NCBI RefSeq assembly: GCF_004339015.1
Contig: NZ_SMFQ01000004.1
Span: forward strand, 124,001-188,000
Source of the DNA: Cocleimonas flava
Lineage (GTDB): Bacteria > Pseudomonadota > Gammaproteobacteria > Thiotrichales > Thiotrichaceae
Direction of reading: 5' to 3'
DNA length: 64,000 nt
Part shown: positions 45,709 to 53,913 of the stretch, piece after piece
How the letters are laid out: each line of letters opens with the position of its first letter
How positions within the stretch are numbered: the stretch's first letter is position 1
Notes under the pieces: model-generated
The model's input: only the letters and a program-made list of their open reading frames with translations
The model's database searches: none
Told to the model about the DNA's origin: nothing
Translations under genes and position numbers: made by a program

Positions 45709-45940
45709 ATCTGCCATTTTACTCTTCATGGTAATGACAATGTTATCAGCCAAGGCGAATGCAAACAGCAATGAAGGTCAGAATCAAAGTCATGAACAGG
45801 TGAGTTCTGACTTCCTTGAGTTTCTCGCAGATATGACAGAAGTCACTGGAGATGGCTTTGAAAACTGGCTTGAGGCAGAAGCCGAATATAACAATGGTAG
45901 TGATTTTGATAAACGCAGTACGGAAGACCCATTACAATGA
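45698..45940 (+). CDS. Small exported acidic protein of the sigma operon
   Basis: An 80-aa protein starting at ATG 45698, overlapping the DUF3619 stop by 11 bases (a start four codons earlier is possible). Signal peptide about 1-22 (AKANA/NS); the mature part is acidic, with FLEFLADMTEVTGDGFENWLEAE. No family recognised; its place between DUF3619 and DUF3106 suggests a role in the same envelope signal. Confidence 0.65.
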   Translation: MKAKSAILLFMVMTMLSAKANANSNEGQNQSHEQVSSDFLEFLADMTEVTGDGFENWLEAEAEYNNGSDFDKRSTEDPLQ

Positions 45941-46434
45941 TTAACCATACACAACTAATAAGAACGTTGATACTCAGTGTATTTCTAGTGCTGAGTACAC
46001 AAGTGAGCGCGCTAGATTGGCAGTCTCTTACGCGAGAACAACAGCAAACACTTAAACCATTTGTGAACCAGTGGAACGGCTTTAGTGAGCAACGCCAACA
46101 AAAACTGAGCAAAGCGGCATTACGCTGGAAGACACTTACACCAGCACAAAAGAAACGCCTAAAGAAACGCTTTAAAAACTGGAAGAAGCTAAATAATGAA
46201 GAAAGAAAGCTAGCTCGAGAGCGTTATAAACAATTTCGTAAGCTTACTCCCAGACAGAAAAAAAGAATCATCAGACAAAGGCTGTGGTTTAATAATCTAC
46301 CCAATAAGCAAAGACGTGCGTTAAGAAATAAATTTCGCTCTATGAGCCCATCAGAACGTCAATCACTGCGCCAAGAATTGCGTCAGATGGATCGGCAACA
46401 ACGACGTCAATTTCTTAGGGATTTCGCCAATTAA
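45937..46434 (+). CDS. DUF3106 family exported protein
   Basis: A 165-aa protein with a signal peptide (about 1-24, QVSA/LD). The rest is a chain of short helices with the recurring pattern W..L...QR..L, including WKTLTPAQKKRLKKRFKNW and FRKLTPRQKKRI, typical of DUF3106. Strongly basic. Last gene of the operon, coupled to the previous gene by ATGA. Confidence 0.85.
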   Translation: MINHTQLIRTLILSVFLVLSTQVSALDWQSLTREQQQTLKPFVNQWNGFSEQRQQKLSKAALRWKTLTPAQKKRLKKRFKNWKKLNNEERKLARERYKQFRKLTPRQKKRIIRQRLWFNNLPNKQRRALRNKFRSMSPSERQSLRQELRQMDRQQRRQFLRDFAN

Positions 46435-46461
46435 CTAAAGAATTATTAATCTAGGAAGCAA

Positions 46462-46986
46462 CTAATGCTTGCTAATAGTTACCGTATAAGAATGGTCTTC
46501 ATCGCTTAAAAGCAGCTCACCATCCTCAATATTGCATTGCAAACTCATATTGCGTTTAACCATGTTTTCTACGCCTTCTGCTTCGATATGTATTACGCTT
46601 AAGTTTTTATATCGAGCAAGCTTTGCATTGATCTGATTCCACCAGATATCAGATTTCTGACTGTTATAGGTATACACAATCACCTGATCTGATCTGCCAC
46701 AGGCTTTACGAATTCGCTTCTCATCCAGCTGGCCGAAATCAATCCAGAGCTCGATATCACCCGTCAGTGACTTCTGCCAAATCTCAGGCTCATCATCGAC
46801 ACACAAGCCTTTGGTAAACGTCAGTTCTTCATTCGCGTTTAACGCATAGGCAATAATTCGCACCATAAAGCGGAAATCTGTTTCTGAGGGGTGTTGCGCG
46901 GCAGTAAGCTCGTGACTTTGATAATAATGCCGATCCATATCTGCAATATTGAGTAATACTTTATTGATGGTGGCGCTGATTGCCAT
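46462..46986 (-). CDS. yaeQ: YaeQ family protein
   Basis: A 174-aa protein of the YaeQ family, a PD-(D/E)XK-like fold whose cellular role is not settled. MAISATINKVLLNIADMDRHYY and ETDFRFMVRIIAYAL are characteristic. The start at ATG 46986 has AGGA upstream; an in-frame start 23 codons earlier lies inside a dispersed repeat and would give a non-conserved N-terminus, so I reject it. Confidence 0.92.
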   Translation of the reverse strand: MAISATINKVLLNIADMDRHYYQSHELTAAQHPSETDFRFMVRIIAYALNANEELTFTKGLCVDDEPEIWQKSLTGDIELWIDFGQLDEKRIRKACGRSDQVIVYTYNSQKSDIWWNQINAKLARYKNLSVIHIEAEGVENMVKRNMSLQCNIEDGELLLSDEDHSYTVTISKH

Positions 46987-47033
46987 ACAGGTGTCCTGAG
47001 CGATTGCGAATAATGAGAAATCGAGATTAAAAC

Positions 47034-47062
47034 ACACCCCCCTACTTTCAGGCACTTTTTTC
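47034..47062 (+). repeat. Short C6-TACTT dispersed element
   Basis: CACCCCCCTACTTTCAGGCAC and a T-run, lying antisense between the marR-type gene and yaeQ. Confidence 0.85.
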
Positions 47063-47102
47063 TGGGTTCTATTTATCGAAGCTCTAGTTATCGGAGTTCT
47101 AG

Positions 47103-47531
47103 TTATCTGGCTTCAAGATTTTTCGACATTAATGAGCTAATACGCTGAAACTCTGAGAGTTCTTCTTCGGAGAGGTTCTTCGTCATCATCTGCATTGTAT
47201 TAGCATCGATTTTTGCAATTTCGTCGACTAACCTAGTCCCCGATTCTGTCACACATAGATAGTGACTACGTTTGTCGTTAGGGTTGGGTTCTTTGCTTAT
47301 CAGATCCTTTTCGATCAGTGTATTCACCAAGCGCGTTACCTGTGCTTTATCGCGCCTTAGAAAACTGGCGATATCTATCGCCGTACACGGTTTCTTGCGA
47401 TCGATAATTTTCATCACCCGAATATGCATCGGAGTGAGATTTACATTGAGTTGTTCTGCTTGTTCAAATAGTTGCCGTTTTAAGGCATGAACCAGGTGAA
47501 AAAGACTTTCTAATGATTTTCGATCAGACAT
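47103..47531 (-). CDS. MarR family transcriptional regulator
   Basis: A 142-aa winged-helix regulator. The recognition segment DIASFLRRDKAQVTRLVNTLIEKDLI and wing SKEPNPNDKRSHYLCVTESG are typical. It is divergent from a DUF2798/flavin reductase/NAD(P)-binding cluster, and two operator-like inverted repeats lie in the 104-base gap. MarR family members usually repress such clusters until an oxidant or phenolic compound is bound (known of the family). Confidence 0.9.
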   Translation of the reverse strand: MSDRKSLESLFHLVHALKRQLFEQAEQLNVNLTPMHIRVMKIIDRKKPCTAIDIASFLRRDKAQVTRLVNTLIEKDLISKEPNPNDKRSHYLCVTESGTRLVDEIAKIDANTMQMMTKNLSEEELSEFQRISSLMSKNLEAR

Positions 47532-47552
47532 TCATTCACTTCCAAAAAGAAT

Positions 47553-47605
47553 TATAGTTGACATTATCAATTACATTGCTATATAGTTGTTATTATCAAC
47601 TATAT
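47553..47605. promoter_or_regulatory. Two tandem operators for the MarR-type regulator
   Basis: Site B is a perfect inverted repeat, ATATAGTTG/CAACTATAT, with a 7-base centre (47581-47605). Site A, ATAGTTG ... CAATTAC (47554-47574), is a slightly imperfect copy with the same spacer length. Their centres are about 29 bp apart. Both lie between the MarR gene and the DUF2798 gene it probably controls. Confidence 0.8.
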
Positions 47606-47635
47606 TTAGAATTATTACAATATTGGAAAACAAAC

Positions 47636-48160
47636 ATGAATTCACAAGTAAAAGTTATTAGTCTTGAAGAAGGCGATGTAGAAGACAGTGTAGAAGGCAA
47701 TGAAACATACAATGAAAAAACCAAATTGATTTACAAGGTACTACTCGTTTTAGGAATGATGAGCATCATAGGTGGCTTATTAACCGGAGTGATGACTTAT
47801 ATGAATGTTGGATATTCCGATACGTTTATGACGAATTGGCGAAATGCCTTGTTTACAGCTTATGCAGTGATGCCAATAGGCTTCGTATTGATGGGATTGT
47901 TCACCAAGCTTATTAATCAACTCCTGCCCAACACTGGCGTGCACACACGTAACCTAATTGTAGGTGGACTCATGGCTTTAATTATGGAGTCATTATTAGC
48001 GTTCAGCACAGCCGTCAACGTTATTGGCTTTACAAATCACAGTGATCTGTTTACGGGTTGGTTAGAAGGTTTCTTGGCTGCTTTACCTTTAGGTCTCACG
48101 CTAATGATTATTACATCAATGACAATAAAACCAAAAATTGAGCGTTTCCTTAAAAGCTAA
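47636..48160 (+). CDS. DUF2798 membrane protein
   Basis: A 174-aa inner-membrane protein with four hydrophobic segments (about 32-53, 70-90, 106-130, 142-162), matching tandem DUF2798 units (NWRNALFTAYAVMPIGFVLMGLF). The start at ATG 47636 (GGA eight bases before) is preferred to one 26 codons upstream, which would lie across the operators. First gene of the MarR-controlled cluster. Confidence 0.82.
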   Translation: MNSQVKVISLEEGDVEDSVEGNETYNEKTKLIYKVLLVLGMMSIIGGLLTGVMTYMNVGYSDTFMTNWRNALFTAYAVMPIGFVLMGLFTKLINQLLPNTGVHTRNLIVGGLMALIMESLLAFSTAVNVIGFTNHSDLFTGWLEGFLAALPLGLTLMIITSMTIKPKIERFLKS

Positions 48161-48194
48161 AATTAATGAATCCAGTAAACATACAGGACAAAAC

Positions 48195-48995
48195 ATGAAC
48201 ATTATCGATAGAGTTAAAAATGCTAAAAACCGTCGTGTACCCAGAACACTACAGGTAAAGTCAGCCAATAATCTGACACCCAATATGCGCCGGGTAACAT
48301 TACATGGCGATGCGCTGGCTAGTTTTCCCAAAGATTCGGAAGGTGCTTATATCAAGCTTCTTTTTAATCAAACAGGTAAAGAAAAACCAGTCATGAGAAC
48401 CTACACAGTTGCAGAACAACGATCTGATCAGAATGAAATCGATGTGGATTTTATGCTGCACAGTAGCCTCGACAACAATTCAAATCACGGTATTGCTGCG
48501 CCTTGGTCGCTAGACACTGCCGTTGGCGATGAAATTTCAATCGCAGGCCCGGGGCCGGCTAAATTCATCAATACGGATGCAGAGTACTTTTTACTGGCGG
48601 GCGATATGACAGCACTTCCTGCACTTACAACGAATCTAAAACGATTACCGGAAAATGCCAAAGGTCAGGTGTTTATTGAAGTGTTATCGGAGTCGGACAT
48701 ACAGGACTTAATTAAACCCGAAGGTATTAAGCTGCAGTGGGTAATCAATGACAGCCCCGGCTCAGATGCCTCACCGTTGTTTCATGCCATTGAGAAAGAC
48801 CTGAGGCAAACGCAAGGTCTATCCACATGGGTTGCCTGCGAATTTAAAACGATGAAAAAAATCAGACAATACCTGAGAGAAGAATGCGCTATTGAAAGAT
48901 CACATCTGTATGTTTCCAGTTACTGGAAAAAAGGCAATACCGAAGAGGAGCACAAAAAGGCAAAACAAACTGATGCCGATCAAGCAAACGCTTAG
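48195..48995 (+). CDS. Siderophore-interacting / FAD-binding reductase
   Basis: A 266-aa protein of the SIP family (ViuB-like, NADPH-dependent ferric reductase). The FAD-binding barrel contains R68TYT, the flavin motif, followed by EIDVDFMLHS and HGIAAPW; the C-terminal NAD(P)H domain has YFLLAGDMTALPAL. ATG 48195 with AGGA is the likely start. Second gene of the MarR-controlled cluster, so perhaps a response to iron or oxidant (inference). Confidence 0.9.
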   Translation: MNIIDRVKNAKNRRVPRTLQVKSANNLTPNMRRVTLHGDALASFPKDSEGAYIKLLFNQTGKEKPVMRTYTVAEQRSDQNEIDVDFMLHSSLDNNSNHGIAAPWSLDTAVGDEISIAGPGPAKFINTDAEYFLLAGDMTALPALTTNLKRLPENAKGQVFIEVLSESDIQDLIKPEGIKLQWVINDSPGSDASPLFHAIEKDLRQTQGLSTWVACEFKTMKKIRQYLREECAIERSHLYVSSYWKKGNTEEEHKKAKQTDADQANA

Positions 48996-49127
48996 TTTTA
49001 AAACCTCAGGTGTTTGTGGCGAGTATTATTTGTCACAGTCATTATTTACTACATACATAACAAACGTTAGTAACACTTTTTAATAGCATTAAGCTTACAA
49101 ATTAACCTATAGCAATAGGAAGAAAAT

Positions 49128-49982
49128 ATGAAAATCGCAGTAACCGCAGCAAGCGGACATTTAGGAAAAGAAATTGTTAAGGCATTACTCGCTGTAGTCC
49201 CCAAAGATGATGTCATCGGTTTGGCTCGCACACCTGATAAAGCGAAGGACTTGGGTATTGAAGTGCGACCTGGCGACTACAATGACCCTGACGCCTTGGA
49301 AACATCGCTAGAATCGGTAGATACTTTATTATTAGTCTCTGGCATGGATGATCCGGATAAACGTATCCAGCAGCATCGAAATGTGATTAATGCCGCCAAG
49401 AAAAGTGGCGTGAAGAAGATTGTCTATACCAGCGTTCAAGGCGCTGAAGAAGGCACGGCTTTTTCTCCGGTGATTCAAAGTAATCGACAGACCGAGCAGG
49501 ATATCATCGACAGCGGTCTGGATTGGGTCATAGGCCGTAATGGCATATACATAGAGCCTGATATTGAATATATCGAAGCGTATAAAAAAGCGGGAGTGAT
49601 TGCCAATTGTGCGGCTGATGGCAAATGTGGTTACACCACACGCCCAGAACTCGCATACGCCTATGCAAAAATGCTCACCGAAGATAAGCACAATGCGCAG
49701 ATCTATAACTTACATGGTGAAGCTATTACACAAAGCCAACTTGCGGAATACCTGAACGCAGCATTTGGCACGGATTTGCGTTATGAAGCGATGTCAGTCG
49801 AAGCATTCCGTGAAGATCGGGTGGCTGAGTTGGGCGAATTTTTAGGTACTGTTATCGCTGGGATTTATCAAGGGATTCGCGAAGGTAAGTCGGATAATCC
49901 GAGTCAATATCATGAAGCAGCAGGTAGAGACCACCAGAGTTGGGCGGCTTATTTCGCCGCGCTTAAATCCAAGGCGCATTGA
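49128..49982 (+). CDS. NmrA-like NAD(P)-binding oxidoreductase (QOR2-type)
   Basis: A 284-aa Rossmann protein. The dinucleotide-binding loop is TAASGHLGKEI (7-17), and the order of elements, including KKIVYTSVQGAEEGTAF and GRNGIYIEP, matches NmrA-type quinone reductases such as YtfG. GGAAG precedes the ATG. It ends the MarR-linked cluster, 132 bases after the flavin reductase, so it may share the transcript. Confidence 0.88.
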   Translation: MKIAVTAASGHLGKEIVKALLAVVPKDDVIGLARTPDKAKDLGIEVRPGDYNDPDALETSLESVDTLLLVSGMDDPDKRIQQHRNVINAAKKSGVKKIVYTSVQGAEEGTAFSPVIQSNRQTEQDIIDSGLDWVIGRNGIYIEPDIEYIEAYKKAGVIANCAADGKCGYTTRPELAYAYAKMLTEDKHNAQIYNLHGEAITQSQLAEYLNAAFGTDLRYEAMSVEAFREDRVAELGEFLGTVIAGIYQGIREGKSDNPSQYHEAAGRDHQSWAAYFAALKSKAH

Positions 49983-50081
49983 TACTAAGCACTATAATAC
50001 TAAGCACTTCAATAAAAGACGCTTTAATACATGGAAACAGACAAGTTTAAAGCGATTAGGAGCCTGACTAAAATAGCATAG

Positions 50082-50130
50082 TCACCCCCCCTACTTTGAG
50101 GCTGTTTTTTCTGTTGATGAAAAAACAGCC
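50082..50130 (+). repeat. Short C6-TACTT element extended into a hairpin
   Basis: CACCCCCCCTACTTTGAGGCTG with T-run, whose last 11 bases GGCTGTTTTTT (50100-50110) pair perfectly with 50120-50130. This copy sits between convergent genes. Confidence 0.85.
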
Positions 50131-50189
50131 TTCCAGAAAAACACGAAATTTATTATTGAGTTACAGTCATTATTTAACTTTAAAACGAC

Positions 50190-50801
50190 TTATTGCACCT
50201 GCCATTCAACGTCTACAAGTAAGTCATCATTCTCAAAGATCTTACCCACAAACACATCACCCTTATTCACCACACCCACGCCTTTAGGCGTACCGGTCAT
50301 GATAATGTCGTTATCGGCAATCGTCATGAATTTGGACACTTCTTCCAGTATTTCGCTGGGCTTATAAAGCATAAGCGGGGTACCGCCATATTGAATTAAT
50401 TCACCATTGATGAACAATTCAAGACGCAACGCGTGTATGTCGCCATCGAACGGTTTGAAATCACTGAGCACCGCTGAATTATCAAAGGCTTTGGCTCGCT
50501 CCCACGGCAATCCTTTACCTTTTAGATTTGACTGGACTTCTCTTTTGGTTAAATCCAGGCCGAAACCTACCGCAGTCAGTTGCTTATCATGCACTAAAAA
50601 ACTGATCTCAGCTTCGTAATGGATAGCATCTGTCTCATGAGTAACGATTTCATGTGAAATTGCTGAGTTCGGTTTAAGAAAAATTACTGGCTCATCAGGC
50701 ATTGCATTATCCAACTCCTGAATATGCTCCACATAATTTCTACCAATACAGATTATCTTAGACGGAGTTATGTCTTTACCATCGCAACTAATTGTTTTCA
50801 T
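50190..50801 (-). CDS. Fumarylacetoacetate hydrolase family protein
   Basis: A 203-aa enzyme of the FAH family. ICIGRNYVEHIQEL at the start, HYEAEISFLV (metal-binding Glu pair), GLDLTKRE and the C-terminal GTPKGVGVV block are typical of the short acylpyruvase/oxaloacetate decarboxylase-like branch (YcgM). The substrate is not determined. Single gene on the minus strand, its start followed by a terminator that belongs to the next gene. Confidence 0.9.
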   Translation of the reverse strand: MKTISCDGKDITPSKIICIGRNYVEHIQELDNAMPDEPVIFLKPNSAISHEIVTHETDAIHYEAEISFLVHDKQLTAVGFGLDLTKREVQSNLKGKGLPWERAKAFDNSAVLSDFKPFDGDIHALRLELFINGELIQYGGTPLMLYKPSEILEEVSKFMTIADNDIIMTGTPKGVGVVNKGDVFVGKIFENDDLLVDVEWQVQ

Positions 50802-50935
50802 TTATTTAATCCCCGCATTTACTGATGCTGCGCTATATTTGCGCTTTATTAACGTATGATTATCCGATGATTTGTAACGCACTTTCAAGTCTCTCGGACG
50901 GTCATGAGTATAGACAAAAAATTAATTTAAGCGTT

Positions 50936-50977
50936 AAAAAAGCTCTGAAGAATTAATATTCATTCAGAGCTTTTTTG
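50936..50977. terminator. Terminator downstream of the two-module six-His gene
   Basis: AGCTCTGAA (50941-50949) pairs with TTCAGAGCT (50963-50971), flanked by A5 and T6 so that it works in both directions; 85 bases past the gene's stop. Confidence 0.85.
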
Positions 50978-51061
50978 TACTGATGATATGTACTACTGAT
51001 TTGTACTAATGATTTCTAGTACCATCAATTGGCGTAAGTGAAAATGCCTGTAGCAATACTT

Positions 51062-52729
51062 CTAAAAGACAGTGCCTGTTCTATAGTAAAACTTATCTTT
51101 ATTTCGGCTAGAACGGCCTAACACGTTAAACGTTGAACCATCTGGGTCTTTTGCGTATCCATGACAGCTGAACTCCATACGCTTTTGTGGCGTAACTCCA
51201 ACGGTTGCAGCAGCTCTGACATTACAAATTTTCATGTCCTGGCGCATGGTGAAGGCATTAATTGCGGTTAATCCAAGTGCTCTATCTTTTTGCACTAATT
51301 TCGATAATTTCCAGTAACCATTACCCGTAATAGCAGAAATTCCCTTCTCATCACCGGTTGTATGTACCGCATAAATATCACCTGTTCCACATTCGGTGAT
51401 CAGTGACAGGTTTTCTGAATAGGCTAAACCTCTCGGCCATTGAGAAGGTTTCTGGGTGGATGATTGATTGATGAGTTTTAATGAAGAAGGACGACCGTTC
51501 GACGTTTCTAGAATATAAAACTGATTATAGCGTGGTCTATTATCTTGTCCGCCAGGGCCAGTAGTTACAACTAGATGACGATCATTGGCCAGTTTTACAA
51601 TACCCAGACCACCACCAAAATTCGCCTTTTCAATCGGCAAACTAAATTCAAGGTCTTGATTCTGGCTATTGATATCCATGAAATAAAGGCGTTTGCCTAA
51701 ACCATACACCAGGTATTTACCGATAATATGCACACCACTCGGATGTCTACCCTTGGTACGGTGCAACGTCGACAAATATTTTGTGCCATTACCCGATTGT
51801 TTTACAACAAAGATGCCGCCGCGTTTTTTATGACTATGGCTTCCGGCATAAGGGTAAAGTGATGAATTAGTGCGCACAAAACCTTGAACGTGCGTATCAG
51901 GAATACCTAAAGCATGCGCAGGATCACCGTCAAAAATATCCAGCGGTCTTAAGTTTTGCGGTGGGTATTTTTGTGGCCAGGTAAATGACCATGGCTTGGT
52001 TTGCCATCTGATTTGATTCGCTGCGGCGCGCTTGAATTGCTGTTGTACGTTGGCTGCACACATATTACAGTTAGGTTGTCCAACTCTACAGTTGGTGTCG
52101 CCTTTGCTTAAGCTCCTTCTTCTATCGCGTCGATTGTCGCGATCTTTGTATTTATTAAAATAGCCGTTATTGCTGGTGGTTTTTTGTACTTGCGTATTAC
52201 GCGCCGAATCGCTCGGACCGAATACTAAACCATCATTATCAGATCGGGTTGAACGTTGTGTGTTGCCGTAAATAACCGTATTGGTATGTCTGGTGGTATT
52301 ACTATTTATTCGGGTACCTAAAGAACCCGCACCATGTCGGTGTGCGTACCCCTGAGCAGGTAATGGATGAGTATGCTGTCTGCCATCATGAAAGTGCGAT
52401 GCACTAGAACCAGAGCTAATCACCGTTGCTGACTGATTACCACTACTTGAAAAGTCATAGTAATCGGGCTTAGGTGGTTTAGCCGTTGATTGAGAAGGCT
52501 GAGTACTTCCGTAAACAATTGTGCCAGTGCGCCTTACAACATTTGAGGTCGCCTGCCCGGTTGCGCCTCCATGTCTGTGTGCCAAGCCTTCTGCGGGTAA
52601 AACGTGACTGTGTTGTCTGCCGTCGTGCGTATGACTGACTGCAGCTGGTCCGGCAAAGCTTGCTGTTGCCGTTGTTGCAGCTGCTAGCATGGCTATCGCT
52701 TTAATTGAGTTTAAAAAAAACACTCTCAT
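51062..52729 (-). CDS. Secreted protein with two six-His modules and beta-propeller-like domain
   Basis: A 555-aa exported protein. Signal peptide 1-26 (SFA/GP). Two copies of a 79-residue unit follow: H33, H35, H40, H42, H51, H53 and H112, H114, H119, H121, H130, H132 in the motif HxHxGRxHxHxLPxxGxxHxHG. Each is followed by an IVYGSTQ/VIYGNTQ segment. A basic linker (about 195-215) leads to a CxxC-containing stretch (CNMC) and a large beta-rich domain (about 260-555) resembling a propeller. Role unknown; metal binding is inferred from the histidine pairs. Confidence 0.75.
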   Translation of the reverse strand: MRVFFLNSIKAIAMLAAATTATASFAGPAAVSHTHDGRQHSHVLPAEGLAHRHGGATGQATSNVVRRTGTIVYGSTQPSQSTAKPPKPDYYDFSSSGNQSATVISSGSSASHFHDGRQHTHPLPAQGYAHRHGAGSLGTRINSNTTRHTNTVIYGNTQRSTRSDNDGLVFGPSDSARNTQVQKTTSNNGYFNKYKDRDNRRDRRRSLSKGDTNCRVGQPNCNMCAANVQQQFKRAAANQIRWQTKPWSFTWPQKYPPQNLRPLDIFDGDPAHALGIPDTHVQGFVRTNSSLYPYAGSHSHKKRGGIFVVKQSGNGTKYLSTLHRTKGRHPSGVHIIGKYLVYGLGKRLYFMDINSQNQDLEFSLPIEKANFGGGLGIVKLANDRHLVVTTGPGGQDNRPRYNQFYILETSNGRPSSLKLINQSSTQKPSQWPRGLAYSENLSLITECGTGDIYAVHTTGDEKGISAITGNGYWKLSKLVQKDRALGLTAINAFTMRQDMKICNVRAAATVGVTPQKRMEFSCHGYAKDPDGSTFNVLGRSSRNKDKFYYRTGTVF

Positions 52730-53211
52730 GGTGACTCCCCTGTTTTCAATAATATTTTAAATAATGTCTTAAATAATCGTTGATTGTATAGATTGATTTT
52801 CTGAAACACAGACACTTTACATGCAACGGCTATTCACTGAATATTCAATGCCTTGTGTCTATTTTCTGATAATTAATTTAGTGTGCCATCATACCCAAAC
52901 CGTTTCGCTGAATAACCCACTATTCGATATGAAAGAAATTTAGTACAATTTCACTCACATCATTTACGAATATAAATTCACTGATAAAGTCAGATTAACG
53001 TAAATTATAAAATCATGCTTGTTAAACTATCTGTCTGATAAAAAGCGTAAATAGTTCACTGTTTCATTGACAACAATGCCTTAAGATACGCATACATTAA
53101 TTTTATAGTCGTTTTAAATTAGAAATAGATTATGGTTTATTTGAGTAAAACGTAAACCCTAAACATTGATCTCTTTCACCACATTTACCCATTAGTTACG
53201 AGGAACTCCTT
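52730..53211. other. Intergenic region, about 480 bp
   Basis: AT-rich spacer between divergent genes. No open frame, repeat or hairpin stood out; GAGG before the ATG at 53212 is the ribosome binding site of the next gene. Confidence 0.5.
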
Positions 53212-53757
53212 ATGAATAATAATGCCAATAACCCCTATACGCCGCCAGAGTCTGACGTTAATAACAATTTAGTCGCGCGCAGCTCAATACCTAAAGTCAT
53301 TGGAATTATTTCAATCATATTAGGCGCATTAGGTTTAATTTTTGGTTTGTTTGGGCTGGCTTCTTTGATGTTTGCTTCGGGGGCTTTAGATGCACTTTCT
53401 CAAGGTGGAGGAATGATGGGCATGAGTAAAACCTATCTTCTGGGCACGACAGCGTTATCTGTTTTAACCTCCATCTGGGCCATCTGGATTGGCTTTAAAC
53501 TTCTCAAGTATTTTGATATTGGTCGCCAACACTTTAATTATTATACTATTTTCACCATCATCGTGAGCATCTTCACTTTCTTTTATACCAAAAGCATGAT
53601 GGATGAAATGTTTGCAGAAATGAGTCCAGAAATGGCAAACGCCGCTGGTGGCATGTCTGCAATCTCTTCACTGGGAGCATTTATTGCTCCGATAATTCTG
53701 ATCATTGTGGCGTTGTTACTGAATCAGCAGAATGTAAAAGATTGCTTGAGTAAATAA
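53212..53757 (+). CDS. Membrane protein with NPYTPP N-terminus
   Basis: A 181-aa protein. The N-terminal NPYTPPESDV motif is common in small proteobacterial membrane proteins of unknown function. Four hydrophobic segments follow at about 27-55, 76-98, 109-126 and 152-171, with Met/Gly-rich loops. AGGA before the ATG. Single gene, ended by the perfect palindrome at 53825. Confidence 0.75.
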   Translation: MNNNANNPYTPPESDVNNNLVARSSIPKVIGIISIILGALGLIFGLFGLASLMFASGALDALSQGGGMMGMSKTYLLGTTALSVLTSIWAIWIGFKLLKYFDIGRQHFNYYTIFTIIVSIFTFFYTKSMMDEMFAEMSPEMANAAGGMSAISSLGAFIAPIILIIVALLLNQQNVKDCLSK

Positions 53758-53824
53758 CTCATAGACTAATCAAGAAAACAATCAGGTTCATCACTCACTC
53801 AACCAACAAGCAGATACAAATGAT

Positions 53825-53883
53825 AGCCACCCCCCTACTTATAGGCACTTTTTTAAAAAGTGCCTATAAGTAGGGGGGTGGCT
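53825..53883. terminator. Perfect 29-bp fold-back of the dispersed element
   Basis: The left arm (53825-53853) is a complete short element, CACCCCCCTACTTATAGGCAC plus T-run; the right arm (53855-53883) is its exact reverse complement, with only one unpaired base between. It lies between convergent genes and would terminate transcription in both directions. Confidence 0.9.
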
Positions 53884-53913
53884 TTATTATTTAATCTAAT
53901 CTGGATTAGCAAA

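Noticed and set aside
46987-47055. Longer N-terminus for YaeQ
   Set aside because: The extra 23 residues are encoded partly by a dispersed repeat and do not belong to the conserved family start; AGGA supports the inner ATG.
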